Of a DNA stretch of 40,560 bases, positions 23,755-32,676 are shown piece after piece; the first letter of the stretch is position 1; each line of letters opens with the position of its first letter. This DNA is from Lachnospiraceae bacterium (GTDB lineage Bacteria; Bacillota_A; Clostridia; Lachnospirales; Lachnospiraceae): contig JAFXDD010000011.1 in NCBI GenBank assembly GCA_017516285.1, forward strand, positions 1 to 40,560, written 5' to 3'. The notes under the pieces were generated by a model that did no database searches, was not told where the DNA came from, and saw nothing but the letters and a program-made list of their open reading frames with translations. A program made the translations under genes and the position numbers.

Positions 23755-25191
23755 TTAACCAAAGAAGTCAACAAGCTGTGCGTAGAAGATAAAGCACATA
23801 ATAACCGGTACTACAAATTTGAAACAGAAGGAATAGAACTTATAGCCTTTAAAACGCTTGCCGGAAGCTTCGCATTCATCCTTAATAATATCTGTTTTCC
23901 AGAACCAGCCGATAAGCACACTCATCACGAGAGCACCGATTGGCATCAGGACACCCTCTGCAATCAAGTCATACAGGTCAAGCCAGCAGTCATTCCACAT
24001 AGCATAACCAGGGCCTTTTACTTCTAAACCGAGAAGCTCGTAAGGTGCTTTAACTAATGCACCACCGCTGCCTAACGCGTCCAGTGCAACCGGAAGTCCG
24101 AACAGGAAGATGATTGCTGCGTAGATGCAGGATATCTTCTTACGGTTTGGATTTTTGCCTTTGCTGATCTCACGGTCAATCTGGAAGGTAGTACATACTT
24201 CCAGAATAGAAATAGAAGAGGTAACAGCTGCAATAAATACCAGGAAGTAGAACAAAAATCCTAGAAAAGTACCGAAAGAGCCCATATTCTCGAAAACAGT
24301 CTGCATGGAAACAAACAAAAGCCCCGGACCCTTGGTGTATTCTACGCCAAATGCTGCACAGGCAGGCATTACTGCAAGACCGGCCAAAATAGCAATTGTA
24401 GTGTCAGCCAAAGGAATAATTATCGCATTTTTCTGAAGATTTTCCTTCTTGGAGAGGTAAGAACCATAGGTCATCATGCATCCCATACCAAGGGAAAGGG
24501 AGAAAAACATCTGACCTGCTGCAGCCTTAAATACACCTAAGAATCCAATTTCCGGATCGGAGAATACAGATAAATCAGGCTTAAACATAAAGCGGTAGCC
24601 ATCCATAGCACCCGGCTGGAATGCAACATAAATAATAACAAAAAGTAAAATAAAAAATAATGCAGGCATTGCAATAGAAGAAAACCTCTCAATACCCTTT
24701 TCAATACCACCCATAACAATGACAACGGTAAGAATCATAAATAATGCATAAAAGATCAAAATACCCTTGTAATCATACAGGAGATAACCGAAGAAACCGG
24801 TTCCCTGACCAACGAAACCATCCATGCCCAAAAGTTCAACCAGATAACCAAGCATATAGCGCATAACCATGCCGCCCAGTACACTGTAGAAGGAAAGGAT
24901 CAAAAATCCGGAGATAACACTCATAAATCCCATCCAGGCATGCTTTTTAGAAAAAGAAAGGTAAGTACCCATAACACCTTTGCCTGTTTTACGTCCGAGT
25001 GCTAATTCACCGAGCATAATAACAATACCTACGAATGCAACGAGTATAAGATAAATCAATAAAAATGCAAACCCGCCGCTTTTACCCATTTTGTATGGGA
25101 AGCCCCAAATATTTCCCAGACCTACTGCTGAACCGATAGCAGCCATCAGGAAACCGAAGTTGGTACCCCATTGTCCTCTTTTGTTTTCCAT
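23755..25191 (-). CDS. Sodium:neurotransmitter symporter-family (NSS) transporter
   Basis: 478-residue membrane protein with about 11-12 helices of the LeuT fold. TM1 carries the unwound motif GSAVGLGNIWGFPY with sodium- and substrate-site residues, and TM2/TM3 segments follow the family order. Bacterial members take up amino acids such as tryptophan, tyrosine or leucine with sodium; the substrate cannot be fixed here. AGGAGGATTATTTTAT precedes the ATG. It is a single gene with its own promoter and terminator. Confidence 0.92.
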   Translation of the reverse strand: MENKRGQWGTNFGFLMAAIGSAVGLGNIWGFPYKMGKSGGFAFLLIYLILVAFVGIVIMLGELALGRKTGKGVMGTYLSFSKKHAWMGFMSVISGFLILSFYSVLGGMVMRYMLGYLVELLGMDGFVGQGTGFFGYLLYDYKGILIFYALFMILTVVIVMGGIEKGIERFSSIAMPALFFILLFVIIYVAFQPGAMDGYRFMFKPDLSVFSDPEIGFLGVFKAAAGQMFFSLSLGMGCMMTYGSYLSKKENLQKNAIIIPLADTTIAILAGLAVMPACAAFGVEYTKGPGLLFVSMQTVFENMGSFGTFLGFLFYFLVFIAAVTSSISILEVCTTFQIDREISKGKNPNRKKISCIYAAIIFLFGLPVALDALGSGGALVKAPYELLGLEVKGPGYAMWNDCWLDLYDLIAEGVLMPIGALVMSVLIGWFWKTDIIKDECEASGKRFKGYKFYSFCFKFVVPVIMCFIFYAQLVDFFG

Positions 25192-25248
25192 ATAAAATAA
25201 TCCTCCTAATAAGAATTCTGCGCTTTAACGCAGTAAACAATATATTTA

Positions 25249-25277
25249 ATAATATAAAATTTATGACGTTTTGGCAA
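25249..25277 (-). promoter_or_regulatory. NSS transporter promoter
   Basis: Minus strand: TTGCCA (25277-25272), 17 bp, TATTAT (25254-25249). The leader contains a small hairpin, CTGCG-N6-CGCAG (25219-25234). Confidence 0.6.
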
Positions 25278-25354
25278 CAATAAAATGGAAATATTTTTAA
25301 TTTGTTTTGTCCCGTTTGGCTTTGCCGATACCGCCGGACATATAAGAAAATACT

Positions 25355-26698
25355 TTATATCTGTTTTATAACATATGCTCTTAATCTATGCTCGTATAGC
25401 GGATTGACCTCCAGTTCCAGATAAATACCATTTTCTCTGTATTCCTCACAGATAATATTTGCCTCTTTCTGCATCAGACTGTAGAGGCTGCCTTCGGTAT
25501 AAGGAAGCAGTATCTTGGCATGCAGTAATTTGCTGTAAATTTCTTGCATAATCAGTTCCATCAGCTCCGGTATGCCAATGCCATTTTTGGCTGACATATG
25601 AATTTGATGCCTGCCGATTTTGGGAAGGCTATGAATTTCAGGCATTCTGTCGGCCTTGTTGTATATGATGATTTGAGGAATATGACCTGCACCAAGCTCA
25701 GCAAGGGTTTCGTTTGTAACCCGCATATGCTCCTTGTAATAAGGGTCGGAAACATCCACAACCTGCAGCAAAAGGTCGGCTTCGCATACCTCCTCCAGGG
25801 TGGAACGGAAGGCGTCTATCAGATTGTGTGGAAGCTTGTCAATAAAGCCAACCGTATCGGACAGGTAAAATGGAGACTTGCCCGGTGGTGTAATCTTTCG
25901 GATAGTGGTTTCCAGAGTGGCAAAAAGCATGTCCTTTTGTAGTACCATTTTGTGTTCGTTATGAGCAATATCGGTATTGCCGTAAAAAGAAAGCAGCTGG
26001 TTCATAATGGTAGACTTGCCTGCATTGGTGTAGCCCACCAGGGAAACCTGTGGAATGACACTGTTTTTGCGGCTTTTTCTTTGGGTAATGCGGTTTTTCT
26101 TAACAAGCTCCAGTTCACGTTTGCATTCGGTGATGCGGTGCTCGATATGTCGTCTGTCCAGCTCCAGTTTCTTTTCACCGGCACCCTTGTTGGAACGGGA
26201 ACCACTGCCACCACCTTGGCGAGAGAGGGCAGTACCCATTCCGGCCAGCCGTGGCAATAGGTATTGTAAGCGAGCCAGCTCTACCTGCAGTTTGGCTTCT
26301 CTGGTCTGAGCTCTGTTACTAAAAATCTCTAAAATTAATGCAGTTCTATCCAGAATAGGAAGTTGGATTTCTGTGCTTAGATTACGCACCTGGGAAGGGG
26401 ACAGGGCATTATCAAAGACAACCGTGTCAGCATCTAAGGTGACGCAGGTGTCAATCACTTCCTGCACCTTTCCGGTACCGATATACAGAGCCTGATGTGG
26501 TGCAGGAAGAGTCTGTGTCAGCATGGCAACCACCTCCATGTCACAGGCTTCACACAGGCTGATAAGCTCTTCCATGGAGTGCTCGAACTGATGGTCCTGA
26601 CCGGTGCACAAGCCGACCACAACAGCCCTTTCTCTGTTTGAAGGCTCTAAAGAAGCATTTTTTTCTTCAAAATCGTTAAAATTCGTGTTTTTTTTCAT
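25355..26698 (-). CDS. hflX: Ribosome-associated GTPase HflX
   Basis: 447 residues; HflX splits or rescues stalled 70S ribosomes using GTP. The N-terminal HflX domain (about 20-190) includes the glycine-rich loop GGGSGSRSNKGAGEKKLELDR near residue 190. The G domain follows with GYTNAGKST (G1), DTVGF (G3) and NKAD (G4), then a short C-terminal domain. I chose the ATG at 26698 with AAAGGAAG upstream; the open frame extends 33 codons further without a ribosome site. It is divergent from the TetR-type gene over 134 bp. Confidence 0.93.
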   Translation of the reverse strand: MKKNTNFNDFEEKNASLEPSNRERAVVVGLCTGQDHQFEHSMEELISLCEACDMEVVAMLTQTLPAPHQALYIGTGKVQEVIDTCVTLDADTVVFDNALSPSQVRNLSTEIQLPILDRTALILEIFSNRAQTREAKLQVELARLQYLLPRLAGMGTALSRQGGGSGSRSNKGAGEKKLELDRRHIEHRITECKRELELVKKNRITQRKSRKNSVIPQVSLVGYTNAGKSTIMNQLLSFYGNTDIAHNEHKMVLQKDMLFATLETTIRKITPPGKSPFYLSDTVGFIDKLPHNLIDAFRSTLEEVCEADLLLQVVDVSDPYYKEHMRVTNETLAELGAGHIPQIIIYNKADRMPEIHSLPKIGRHQIHMSAKNGIGIPELMELIMQEIYSKLLHAKILLPYTEGSLYSLMQKEANIICEEYRENGIYLELEVNPLYEHRLRAYVIKQI

Positions 26699-26832
26699 AG
26701 TATCTTCCTTTATAGGTATTGAATTTCCGAAGTTTATTCGATATAATAATGACAGTAGTGCCGTATTTAATATTAACATAAATTCATAAATTATCAAATA
26801 GATTTTACCTTATCCTGTGCAGGAGGTTGGTT

Positions 26833-27414
26833 ATGGGAGAAAAATCGCAACAAAAGAAAAAATATATTATTGAAAAGGCCAGACAGGTATTTATTGACAA
26901 GGGCTATCGTAGTGTTACCATGAAGGACATTATTGAGGCTTGCAATATCAGCCGAGGTGGTTTATACTTATATTTCCCAAGTACACAGGAAATTTTTTTG
27001 GAAGTATTAAAGCAGGAGATGGAGATGGCTGATGACGTGTTCAGTACACAGGTCGGTGAGGATTCCACTGCTGCGGATATTCTGGAGCTTTTCTTTGCTG
27101 CACAAAAGGCTGAGCTGTTAAATACAAAGGACAATCTGGCCATGGCTACTTATGAGTACTATTATGCTCATAAGCCGGATGGTAAGGATAACTTTTTGCG
27201 AGAGCAGTTTGAGGCTGCAGTTGAAGCTTTGACCCAGCTTATTGAAATGGGCGTGGAGGATGGTGAGCTGTACTCAGAGGAGCCGCAGATTGCCGCAGAG
27301 CAGATTATGTATACGATAGAAGGTCTGAAAATAGGTCTGCTTACTATGAAGGTTACCGAAGAGGAAATTGATAAGCAGTTACATTACCTGTTACAGGGAT
27401 TAGGACTGGAATAA
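26833..27414 (+). CDS. TetR/AcrR-family regulator
   Basis: 193 residues. The N-terminal helix-turn-helix (about 10-55) reads TMKDIIEACNISRGGLYLYF, the standard TetR signature, followed by a helical ligand and dimer domain with no specific match. The ATG at 26833 has AGGAGG six bases ahead; an in-frame TTG at 26827 overlaps that spacing. It lies only 37 bp before purL without a terminator, so the two could be cotranscribed. Its ligand and targets are unknown, and hflX across the divergent gap is a possible target. Confidence 0.88.
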   Translation: MGEKSQQKKKYIIEKARQVFIDKGYRSVTMKDIIEACNISRGGLYLYFPSTQEIFLEVLKQEMEMADDVFSTQVGEDSTAADILELFFAAQKAELLNTKDNLAMATYEYYYAHKPDGKDNFLREQFEAAVEALTQLIEMGVEDGELYSEEPQIAAEQIMYTIEGLKIGLLTMKVTEEEIDKQLHYLLQGLGLE

Positions 27415-27451
27415 GCACACAAATTCAAATTAGAATATAAAGGAGTACATC

Positions 27452-30400
27452 ATGGGAGTAAAAAGAATTTATGTAGAAAAAAAAGCACCGTTTGCTGTAA
27501 AGGCAAAGGAGCTGAAAGAGGATCTGGTTGGATACTTAGGTATGAGCCAGATTACAGAAGTCAGGGAATTGATTCGTTATGACGTAGAAAACGTCAGCGA
27601 AGAAGTGTTTGAAAAGGCATGCAAGACTGTTTTTTCCGAACCGCCTGTGGATGATTTTTATTTAGAGGATTTTGCAAGAAATGCAGAGGATAAGGTGTTC
27701 AGCGTAGAGTATCTGCCGGGACAGTTTGACCAGAGAGCAGACAGTGCTGAGCAGTGTATCAAGTTTTTGAAAGAGGACGAAGAGCCTGTTATTAAGACTG
27801 CTGTTACTTATGTCATTTCCGGTGATATTTCACAGGAGGATTTTGACAAAATCAAGGCATACTGCATCAACCCGGTTGATTCCAGAGAAACCGATATGGT
27901 GAAGCCGGAAACCTTAATTACCAAATTTGAAGAGCCTGCAGATGTGGTTATTTTTGAAGGCTTTAAGGATTTGGCAGAGGATAAATTAAAGGAATTATAT
28001 GCTTCCTTAGGTCTTGCCATGACTTTTAAGGATTTCTTACATATTCAGAATTATTTCAAGAACGAAGAAGACAGAGACCCTTCCATGACAGAAATCAGAG
28101 TTCTTGATACATACTGGTCTGACCATTGCCGTCATACGACTTTCTCTACAGAGTTAAAGGATATCACTTTTGATGATGGTTACTACAAAGAGGCTATGGA
28201 AGGTACCTTCCGCGATTATTTAAACACCCGTGCAGAAGTATTTGCAGGTCGCAAGGACAAATTCATTTGCCTTATGGACTTGGCATTAATGGCAATGCGT
28301 AAGCTCAAAAAAGACGGCAAACTTGCAGATATGGAAGTAAGTGATGAAATCAATGCCTGCTCCGTAATCGTTCCTGTAGAGATGGAATACGAAGATGGCA
28401 AGACCGTTACCGAAGAATGGTTAGTATTCTTCAAGAATGAAACACACAACCACCCGACGGAAATCGAGCCATTTGGTGGTGCTGCTACTTGTCTTGGCGG
28501 TGCAATCCGTGACCCATTGTCCGGACGTGGTTATGTATATCAGGCTATGCGTGTGACAGGTGCAGCTGACCCTACAGTTCCTGTGTCTGAGACATTAAAG
28601 GGCAAATTGTCCCAGAAGAAATTAGTGCGTGGTGCCGCAAGCGGTTACTCTTCTTATGGTAACCAGATTGGTCTTGCTACCGGCTATGTAAAGGAAATTT
28701 ATCATCCGGACTATGTGGCTAAGCGTATGGAAATCGGTGCCGTTATGGGTGCTGCAAAGCGTGAAAACGTAAAGAGAGAGAATTCCGACCCGGGCGATAT
28801 CATTATTTTACTTGGCGGACGTACAGGTCGTGACGGCTGTGGCGGTGCTACCGGTTCTTCCAAGGCACACACAGAGACTTCCATTGAGACCTGTGGTGCA
28901 GAAGTTCAGAAGGGTAATGCTCCTACGGAACGTAAGATTCAGAGAATGTTCCGCAGAGCAGAGGTTAGTAAGTTAATCAAGAAGTGTAACGACTTTGGTG
29001 CCGGCGGTGTGTCCGTTGCTATCGGTGAGCTGGCAGCAGGCTTACGCGTAGAATTAGACAAGGTTCCAAAGAAGTATGCAGGCTTAGATGGTACCGAGCT
29101 TGCTATTTCCGAATCTCAGGAACGTATGGCGGTTGTTGTGGACCCTAAGGATGTAGCAGAGTTCCTTGGCTACGCAGCAGAAGAGAATTTAGAGGCTGTA
29201 GAAGTTGCAGAGGTAACTGCAGACCCACGCTTGGTATTAGTTTGGAGAGGCAAGGAAATCGTAAATCTTTCCCGTGCATTCTTAGATACCAATGGTGCGC
29301 ATCAGGAGACCTGTGTATCCGTTGATATTCCGTCCAAGGAGGATAATGCATTACAACAGTATGCAATCCCTGCAGTAGGCGCAGCAGTAGAGGCAGGCGA
29401 TGCAAAGGCTGCTTGGCTTACTTCCTTAGCAGACTTAAATGCATGTTCCCAGAAGGGTCTGGTAGAAATGTTCGATGCTTCCATCGGTGCAGGCAGCGTA
29501 TTTATGCCATACGGCGGTCAAAAGCAGTTGACAGAGACACAGACCATGGTAGCAAAGTTACCTACCTTAGAGGGCAAGACAGACACCGTAACTATGATGA
29601 GCTACGGTTTTGACCCATATATTTCCAGCTGGAGCCCATATCATGGCGCTATTTACGCAGTATTAGAGTCCATGAGTAAGATCGTTGCTTCCGGTGGTGA
29701 TTACTCCAAGATTCGTTTCACATTCCAGGAATATTTCCGCAGAATGAGCGAAGAACCAAAGCGTTGGAGTCAGCCGTTTGCAGCACTCCTCGGTGCATAC
29801 AGCGCGCAGATGGGCTTTGGTTTACCATCTATCGGTGGTAAGGACTCTATGTCCGGTACCTTCGGTGATATCGACGTACCGCCTACCTTAGTTTCCTTTG
29901 CAGTTGACGTAGCAAAGAGCAGCGACATTGTTACTCCTGAATTAAAGGCATCAGGCAATGTATTGTTACAGGTATCCTTAGAAAAGGATGCATATGACGT
30001 TCCTGTTTATGCTTCTGTAATGAAGACTTATGATGCAGTACTTGCAGCTATGAAGGCCGGCCATATCGTGTCTGCATACAGCGTAGATACCAAGGGTGTG
30101 GCAGTTGCTATGTCCAAGATGGCATTTGGTAACGGCTTGGGCGTTCAGGTAAATGACGAACTTTCTTTAGAGGATTTATTCAAGGGAGCAATCGGTGATT
30201 TGGTAGTAGAATGTACACCGGCAGGCGCTGACGAAGTGGTGAAGGCTACTGCAGCTAAGGTGCTCGGTGTGGTTTCTGATGACGCAGCATTTACTTACAG
30301 AAATACTACTATTACAATGGACGAAGCATTAAAGGCTTGGACCGGTACATTGGAAAAGGTATTCCCAACCAAGGCAGTCCTTGACACTACTCCGGTTAAT

Positions 30401-31249
30401 AGTGATGTTTATAAGGCTGACAGCATTTATGTATGTAAGCACAAGGTGGCTAAGCCAACCGTATTTATTCCGGTATTCCCGGGCACCAACTGTGAATACG
30501 ACAGCACAAAGGCATTTGAAAGAGCCGGTGCTAATGTAATTACAAAGGTATTCAAGAACCAGACAGCAGCAGACATTCGTGACTCTGTAGAAGTATTTGA
30601 GAAGGCAATCGGCCAGGCACAGATTATTATGTTCCCGGGCGGATTCTCCGCAGGTGACGAACCGGACGGAAGTGCGAAGTTCTTTGCAACTGCTTTCCAG
30701 AACGAAAAGATGAAGGAAGCAGTTATGAAGCTCTTAAACGAAAGAGACGGTCTTGCACTTGGTATTTGTAACGGTTTCCAGGCGCTGATTAAGCTGGGTC
30801 TGGTACCATATGGTGAAATCGTAGGTCAGAAGGAGGATTCTCCGACACTTACCTTCAACACCATTAATCGTCACATCTCCAAGATGGTTTACACAAAGGT
30901 TGTTTCCAATAAGTCTCCATGGTTACAGGGTGCAGAGCTTGGTGCTACCTACTGTAATCCGGCATCCCATGGTGAAGGACGTTTCGTAGCTCCGAAGGAG
31001 TGGATTGACAAGCTCTTTGCAAACGGTCAGGTTGCTACCCAGTACGCTGATTATATGGGTAACGTATCCATGGACGAAGAGTGGAACATCAACGGCTCCT
31101 ACGCATCCATCGAAGGTATCACCTCTCCGGATGGCAGATGCTTTGGTAAGATGGCACACTCTGAACGTCGCGGCGACAGCGTAGCTATCAATATCTATGG
31201 TGAGCAGGATTTGAAGATTTTTGAATCCGGCGTGAAGTATTTTGGATAA
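27452..31249 (+). CDS. purL: Phosphoribosylformylglycinamidine synthase, one-chain type
   Basis: 1265-residue cytosolic purine enzyme converting FGAR to FGAM with glutamine and ATP. It is the fused form, with PurS-like N-terminus, duplicated PurL synthetase domains and a C-terminal PurQ glutaminase. The synthetase signature is DTYWSDHCRHTTF near 225-238. The glutaminase is visible from GTNCEYDSTKAF near 1010 to LGICNGFQAL (catalytic Cys about 1106) and the His of ASHGEGRF. Length is typical of the clostridial fused form. AAAGGAG precedes the ATG. No purine riboswitch is visible in the 37 bp before it. Confidence 0.96.
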   Translation: MGVKRIYVEKKAPFAVKAKELKEDLVGYLGMSQITEVRELIRYDVENVSEEVFEKACKTVFSEPPVDDFYLEDFARNAEDKVFSVEYLPGQFDQRADSAEQCIKFLKEDEEPVIKTAVTYVISGDISQEDFDKIKAYCINPVDSRETDMVKPETLITKFEEPADVVIFEGFKDLAEDKLKELYASLGLAMTFKDFLHIQNYFKNEEDRDPSMTEIRVLDTYWSDHCRHTTFSTELKDITFDDGYYKEAMEGTFRDYLNTRAEVFAGRKDKFICLMDLALMAMRKLKKDGKLADMEVSDEINACSVIVPVEMEYEDGKTVTEEWLVFFKNETHNHPTEIEPFGGAATCLGGAIRDPLSGRGYVYQAMRVTGAADPTVPVSETLKGKLSQKKLVRGAASGYSSYGNQIGLATGYVKEIYHPDYVAKRMEIGAVMGAAKRENVKRENSDPGDIIILLGGRTGRDGCGGATGSSKAHTETSIETCGAEVQKGNAPTERKIQRMFRRAEVSKLIKKCNDFGAGGVSVAIGELAAGLRVELDKVPKKYAGLDGTELAISESQERMAVVVDPKDVAEFLGYAAEENLEAVEVAEVTADPRLVLVWRGKEIVNLSRAFLDTNGAHQETCVSVDIPSKEDNALQQYAIPAVGAAVEAGDAKAAWLTSLADLNACSQKGLVEMFDASIGAGSVFMPYGGQKQLTETQTMVAKLPTLEGKTDTVTMMSYGFDPYISSWSPYHGAIYAVLESMSKIVASGGDYSKIRFTFQEYFRRMSEEPKRWSQPFAALLGAYSAQMGFGLPSIGGKDSMSGTFGDIDVPPTLVSFAVDVAKSSDIVTPELKASGNVLLQVSLEKDAYDVPVYASVMKTYDAVLAAMKAGHIVSAYSVDTKGVAVAMSKMAFGNGLGVQVNDELSLEDLFKGAIGDLVVECTPAGADEVVKATAAKVLGVVSDDAAFTYRNTTITMDEALKAWTGTLEKVFPTKAVLDTTPVNSDVYKADSIYVCKHKVAKPTVFIPVFPGTNCEYDSTKAFERAGANVITKVFKNQTAADIRDSVEVFEKAIGQAQIIMFPGGFSAGDEPDGSAKFFATAFQNEKMKEAVMKLLNERDGLALGICNGFQALIKLGLVPYGEIVGQKEDSPTLTFNTINRHISKMVYTKVVSNKSPWLQGAELGATYCNPASHGEGRFVAPKEWIDKLFANGQVATQYADYMGNVSMDEEWNINGSYASIEGITSPDGRCFGKMAHSERRGDSVAINIYGEQDLKIFESGVKYFG

Positions 31250-31260
31250 TAGTTTATTTT

Positions 31261-31325
31261 AGCAGGACAGCGTAAGATATGCCCTTGTCAACAGACGGGC
31301 ATATCGGCAGCTATCCTGCTTTTTG
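31261..31325 (+). terminator. purL terminator, long imperfect hairpin
   Basis: AGCAGGACAGCGTAAGATAT plus GCCC (31261-31284) pairs with the matching arm 31297-31320, with a few mismatches, and a run of T follows on the plus strand only. It lies between converging purL and sleC. Confidence 0.85.
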
Positions 31326-31337
31326 TATGAATAGATT

Positions 31338-32582
31338 TTAAAACGCACCCGGTTCGGCAATGCGGCTGACACCGACGTAAATGCGGCTGATGGCATACCA
31401 GGTGGCAAAGTCTGTAACACCTGTCTGGGGCAGACCGAAGATGCGTTGGAAAATGCGGACACTTTCTGCAGTTCGTGGTCCGTAAATGCCGTCTACATTT
31501 ACAGTAGGGATGGCCGGATAGTCCTGAGCAATTCGGTTTAACTGGCGCTGTAATTGGCGCACTTTATCTCCGGAGGCACCAATCGTTAATTCATAGCCCG
31601 GGAAGGAGCTTGGTACACCGGAAATCTGTTCTGCAGTAGCAATGTACATATCCTGACCATAAAAATTACGAATAATCTCAATAGCACTGTAGCCCTCATC
31701 TCCCAGGAATTTGGAGCCCCACTGGCTAAGGCCGTTGCAGGTTACTCTCTGGCCGTCGCAGTAGGAGGTCAGAATTGGCTGTGTAATCCCCGGACGTGCC
31801 AGATAATTATTAAATACCTGATCTACCAAGTTGGAAATGTTTTCATAAATATTTCTTCCATAGATGAATTTCTGGTCGTAGGCGGTGGAAGAGGTGATGG
31901 TGAAGTCATACCCCTGCCCCCTATAAAATTCGGTAAAAACTCTATTAAGGGTAAAGGACATGATGACAAGGATGTTTGCTAAAATACTGGCTTCTTCCCA
32001 TGTTGCATATATTTCACAGGAAGCTACATTTTTGATATAGTCCGGATAGCGTACATAGTAATTCGGCGCAGAGGAGTCGCTTGGTATACCATCATGCACA
32101 ATAATATATTCCGGAATAACTACTCTGGATAATACAATTTCACCACGCTCCGGCAATGGCTTTATTTCCGGTTCAGGAATTTTGGCAGGATAGTCTCCAT
32201 ATAAGGTATGATCCGGAATATTTATTAAAACCGGAGGCTCTACAGTTTCTTCCAGGCGGTTTAACTGGACAACCTGGAGAGAGATTTCACCCGGCAATAT
32301 TTCACTGCCGGTTACGATAGTTTCTTCATATCCCGGCTTATTAACTGTTATAGTATAATCAGCATAGGGCTTGGGCTCATCAGGAGCTTCGCTGTATTCT
32401 AAAGGTGGAGCGGGCAGAGTAACTAATGGTGTCTGTCCGGAATTGTCTGTGGTAAATTCACGAGGCTCCACATCCGGTGTTTCCTCATAAACAATGGTTA
32501 CAGTTGCATTTTCTATTGGAGTTAATCCCGTGCGTTCAATGACAAAAACGCGCAGGAAGCCTTGGCTTAGTTCAGTTGGCAT
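31338..32582 (-). CDS. sleC: SleC-like spore cortex-lytic enzyme
   Basis: 414 residues in the order known for clostridial SleC: an N-terminal pro-region starting MPTELSQGFLRVFV with an Ig-like part (NATVTIVYEE, about 25-100), a SpoIID-like catalytic part with CNGLSQWGSKFLGDEGYSA (about 288-320), and a C-terminal peptidoglycan-binding repeat (VRQLQRQL to GPRTAESVRIFQR, about 335-400). SleC is a lytic transglycosylase made in the forespore as a pro-enzyme and cleaved by Csp proteases at germination. GGGGA lies ahead of the ATG. Its presence points to a spore-forming lineage. A looser call would be a SpoIID/PG-binding protein of unknown timing. Confidence 0.78.
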   Translation of the reverse strand: MPTELSQGFLRVFVIERTGLTPIENATVTIVYEETPDVEPREFTTDNSGQTPLVTLPAPPLEYSEAPDEPKPYADYTITVNKPGYEETIVTGSEILPGEISLQVVQLNRLEETVEPPVLINIPDHTLYGDYPAKIPEPEIKPLPERGEIVLSRVVIPEYIIVHDGIPSDSSAPNYYVRYPDYIKNVASCEIYATWEEASILANILVIMSFTLNRVFTEFYRGQGYDFTITSSTAYDQKFIYGRNIYENISNLVDQVFNNYLARPGITQPILTSYCDGQRVTCNGLSQWGSKFLGDEGYSAIEIIRNFYGQDMYIATAEQISGVPSSFPGYELTIGASGDKVRQLQRQLNRIAQDYPAIPTVNVDGIYGPRTAESVRIFQRIFGLPQTGVTDFATWYAISRIYVGVSRIAEPGAF

Positions 32583-32612
32583 AAGAATCCCCGAAAAATT
32601 TAGTTACCTTTA

Positions 32613-32619
32613 TAGTATG
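32613..32619 (-). promoter_or_regulatory. Possible sigma-G -10 element of sleC
   Basis: CATACTA on the minus strand is an exact match to the forespore sigma-G -10. The nearest GTATA -35-like sequence is about 20 bp upstream, two more than usual, so the call is tentative. Confidence 0.35.
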
Positions 32620-32639
32620 CAAAAGTATAGAAGATGTGC

Positions 32640-32645
32640 TATACT
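32640..32645 (+). promoter_or_regulatory. -10 of the solenoid/actin-like operon
   Basis: TATACT, 32 bp ahead of the first gene. No good -35 is seen at 17 bp, so only the -10 is called. Confidence 0.4.
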
Positions 32646-32676
32646 GATTATAGTACTTTCAAAAGGATGTTTAAAG

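Noticed and set aside
27415..27451. Purine riboswitch or PurR box ahead of purL
   Set aside because: Only 37 bp separate it from the TetR-type gene and no such structure fits.
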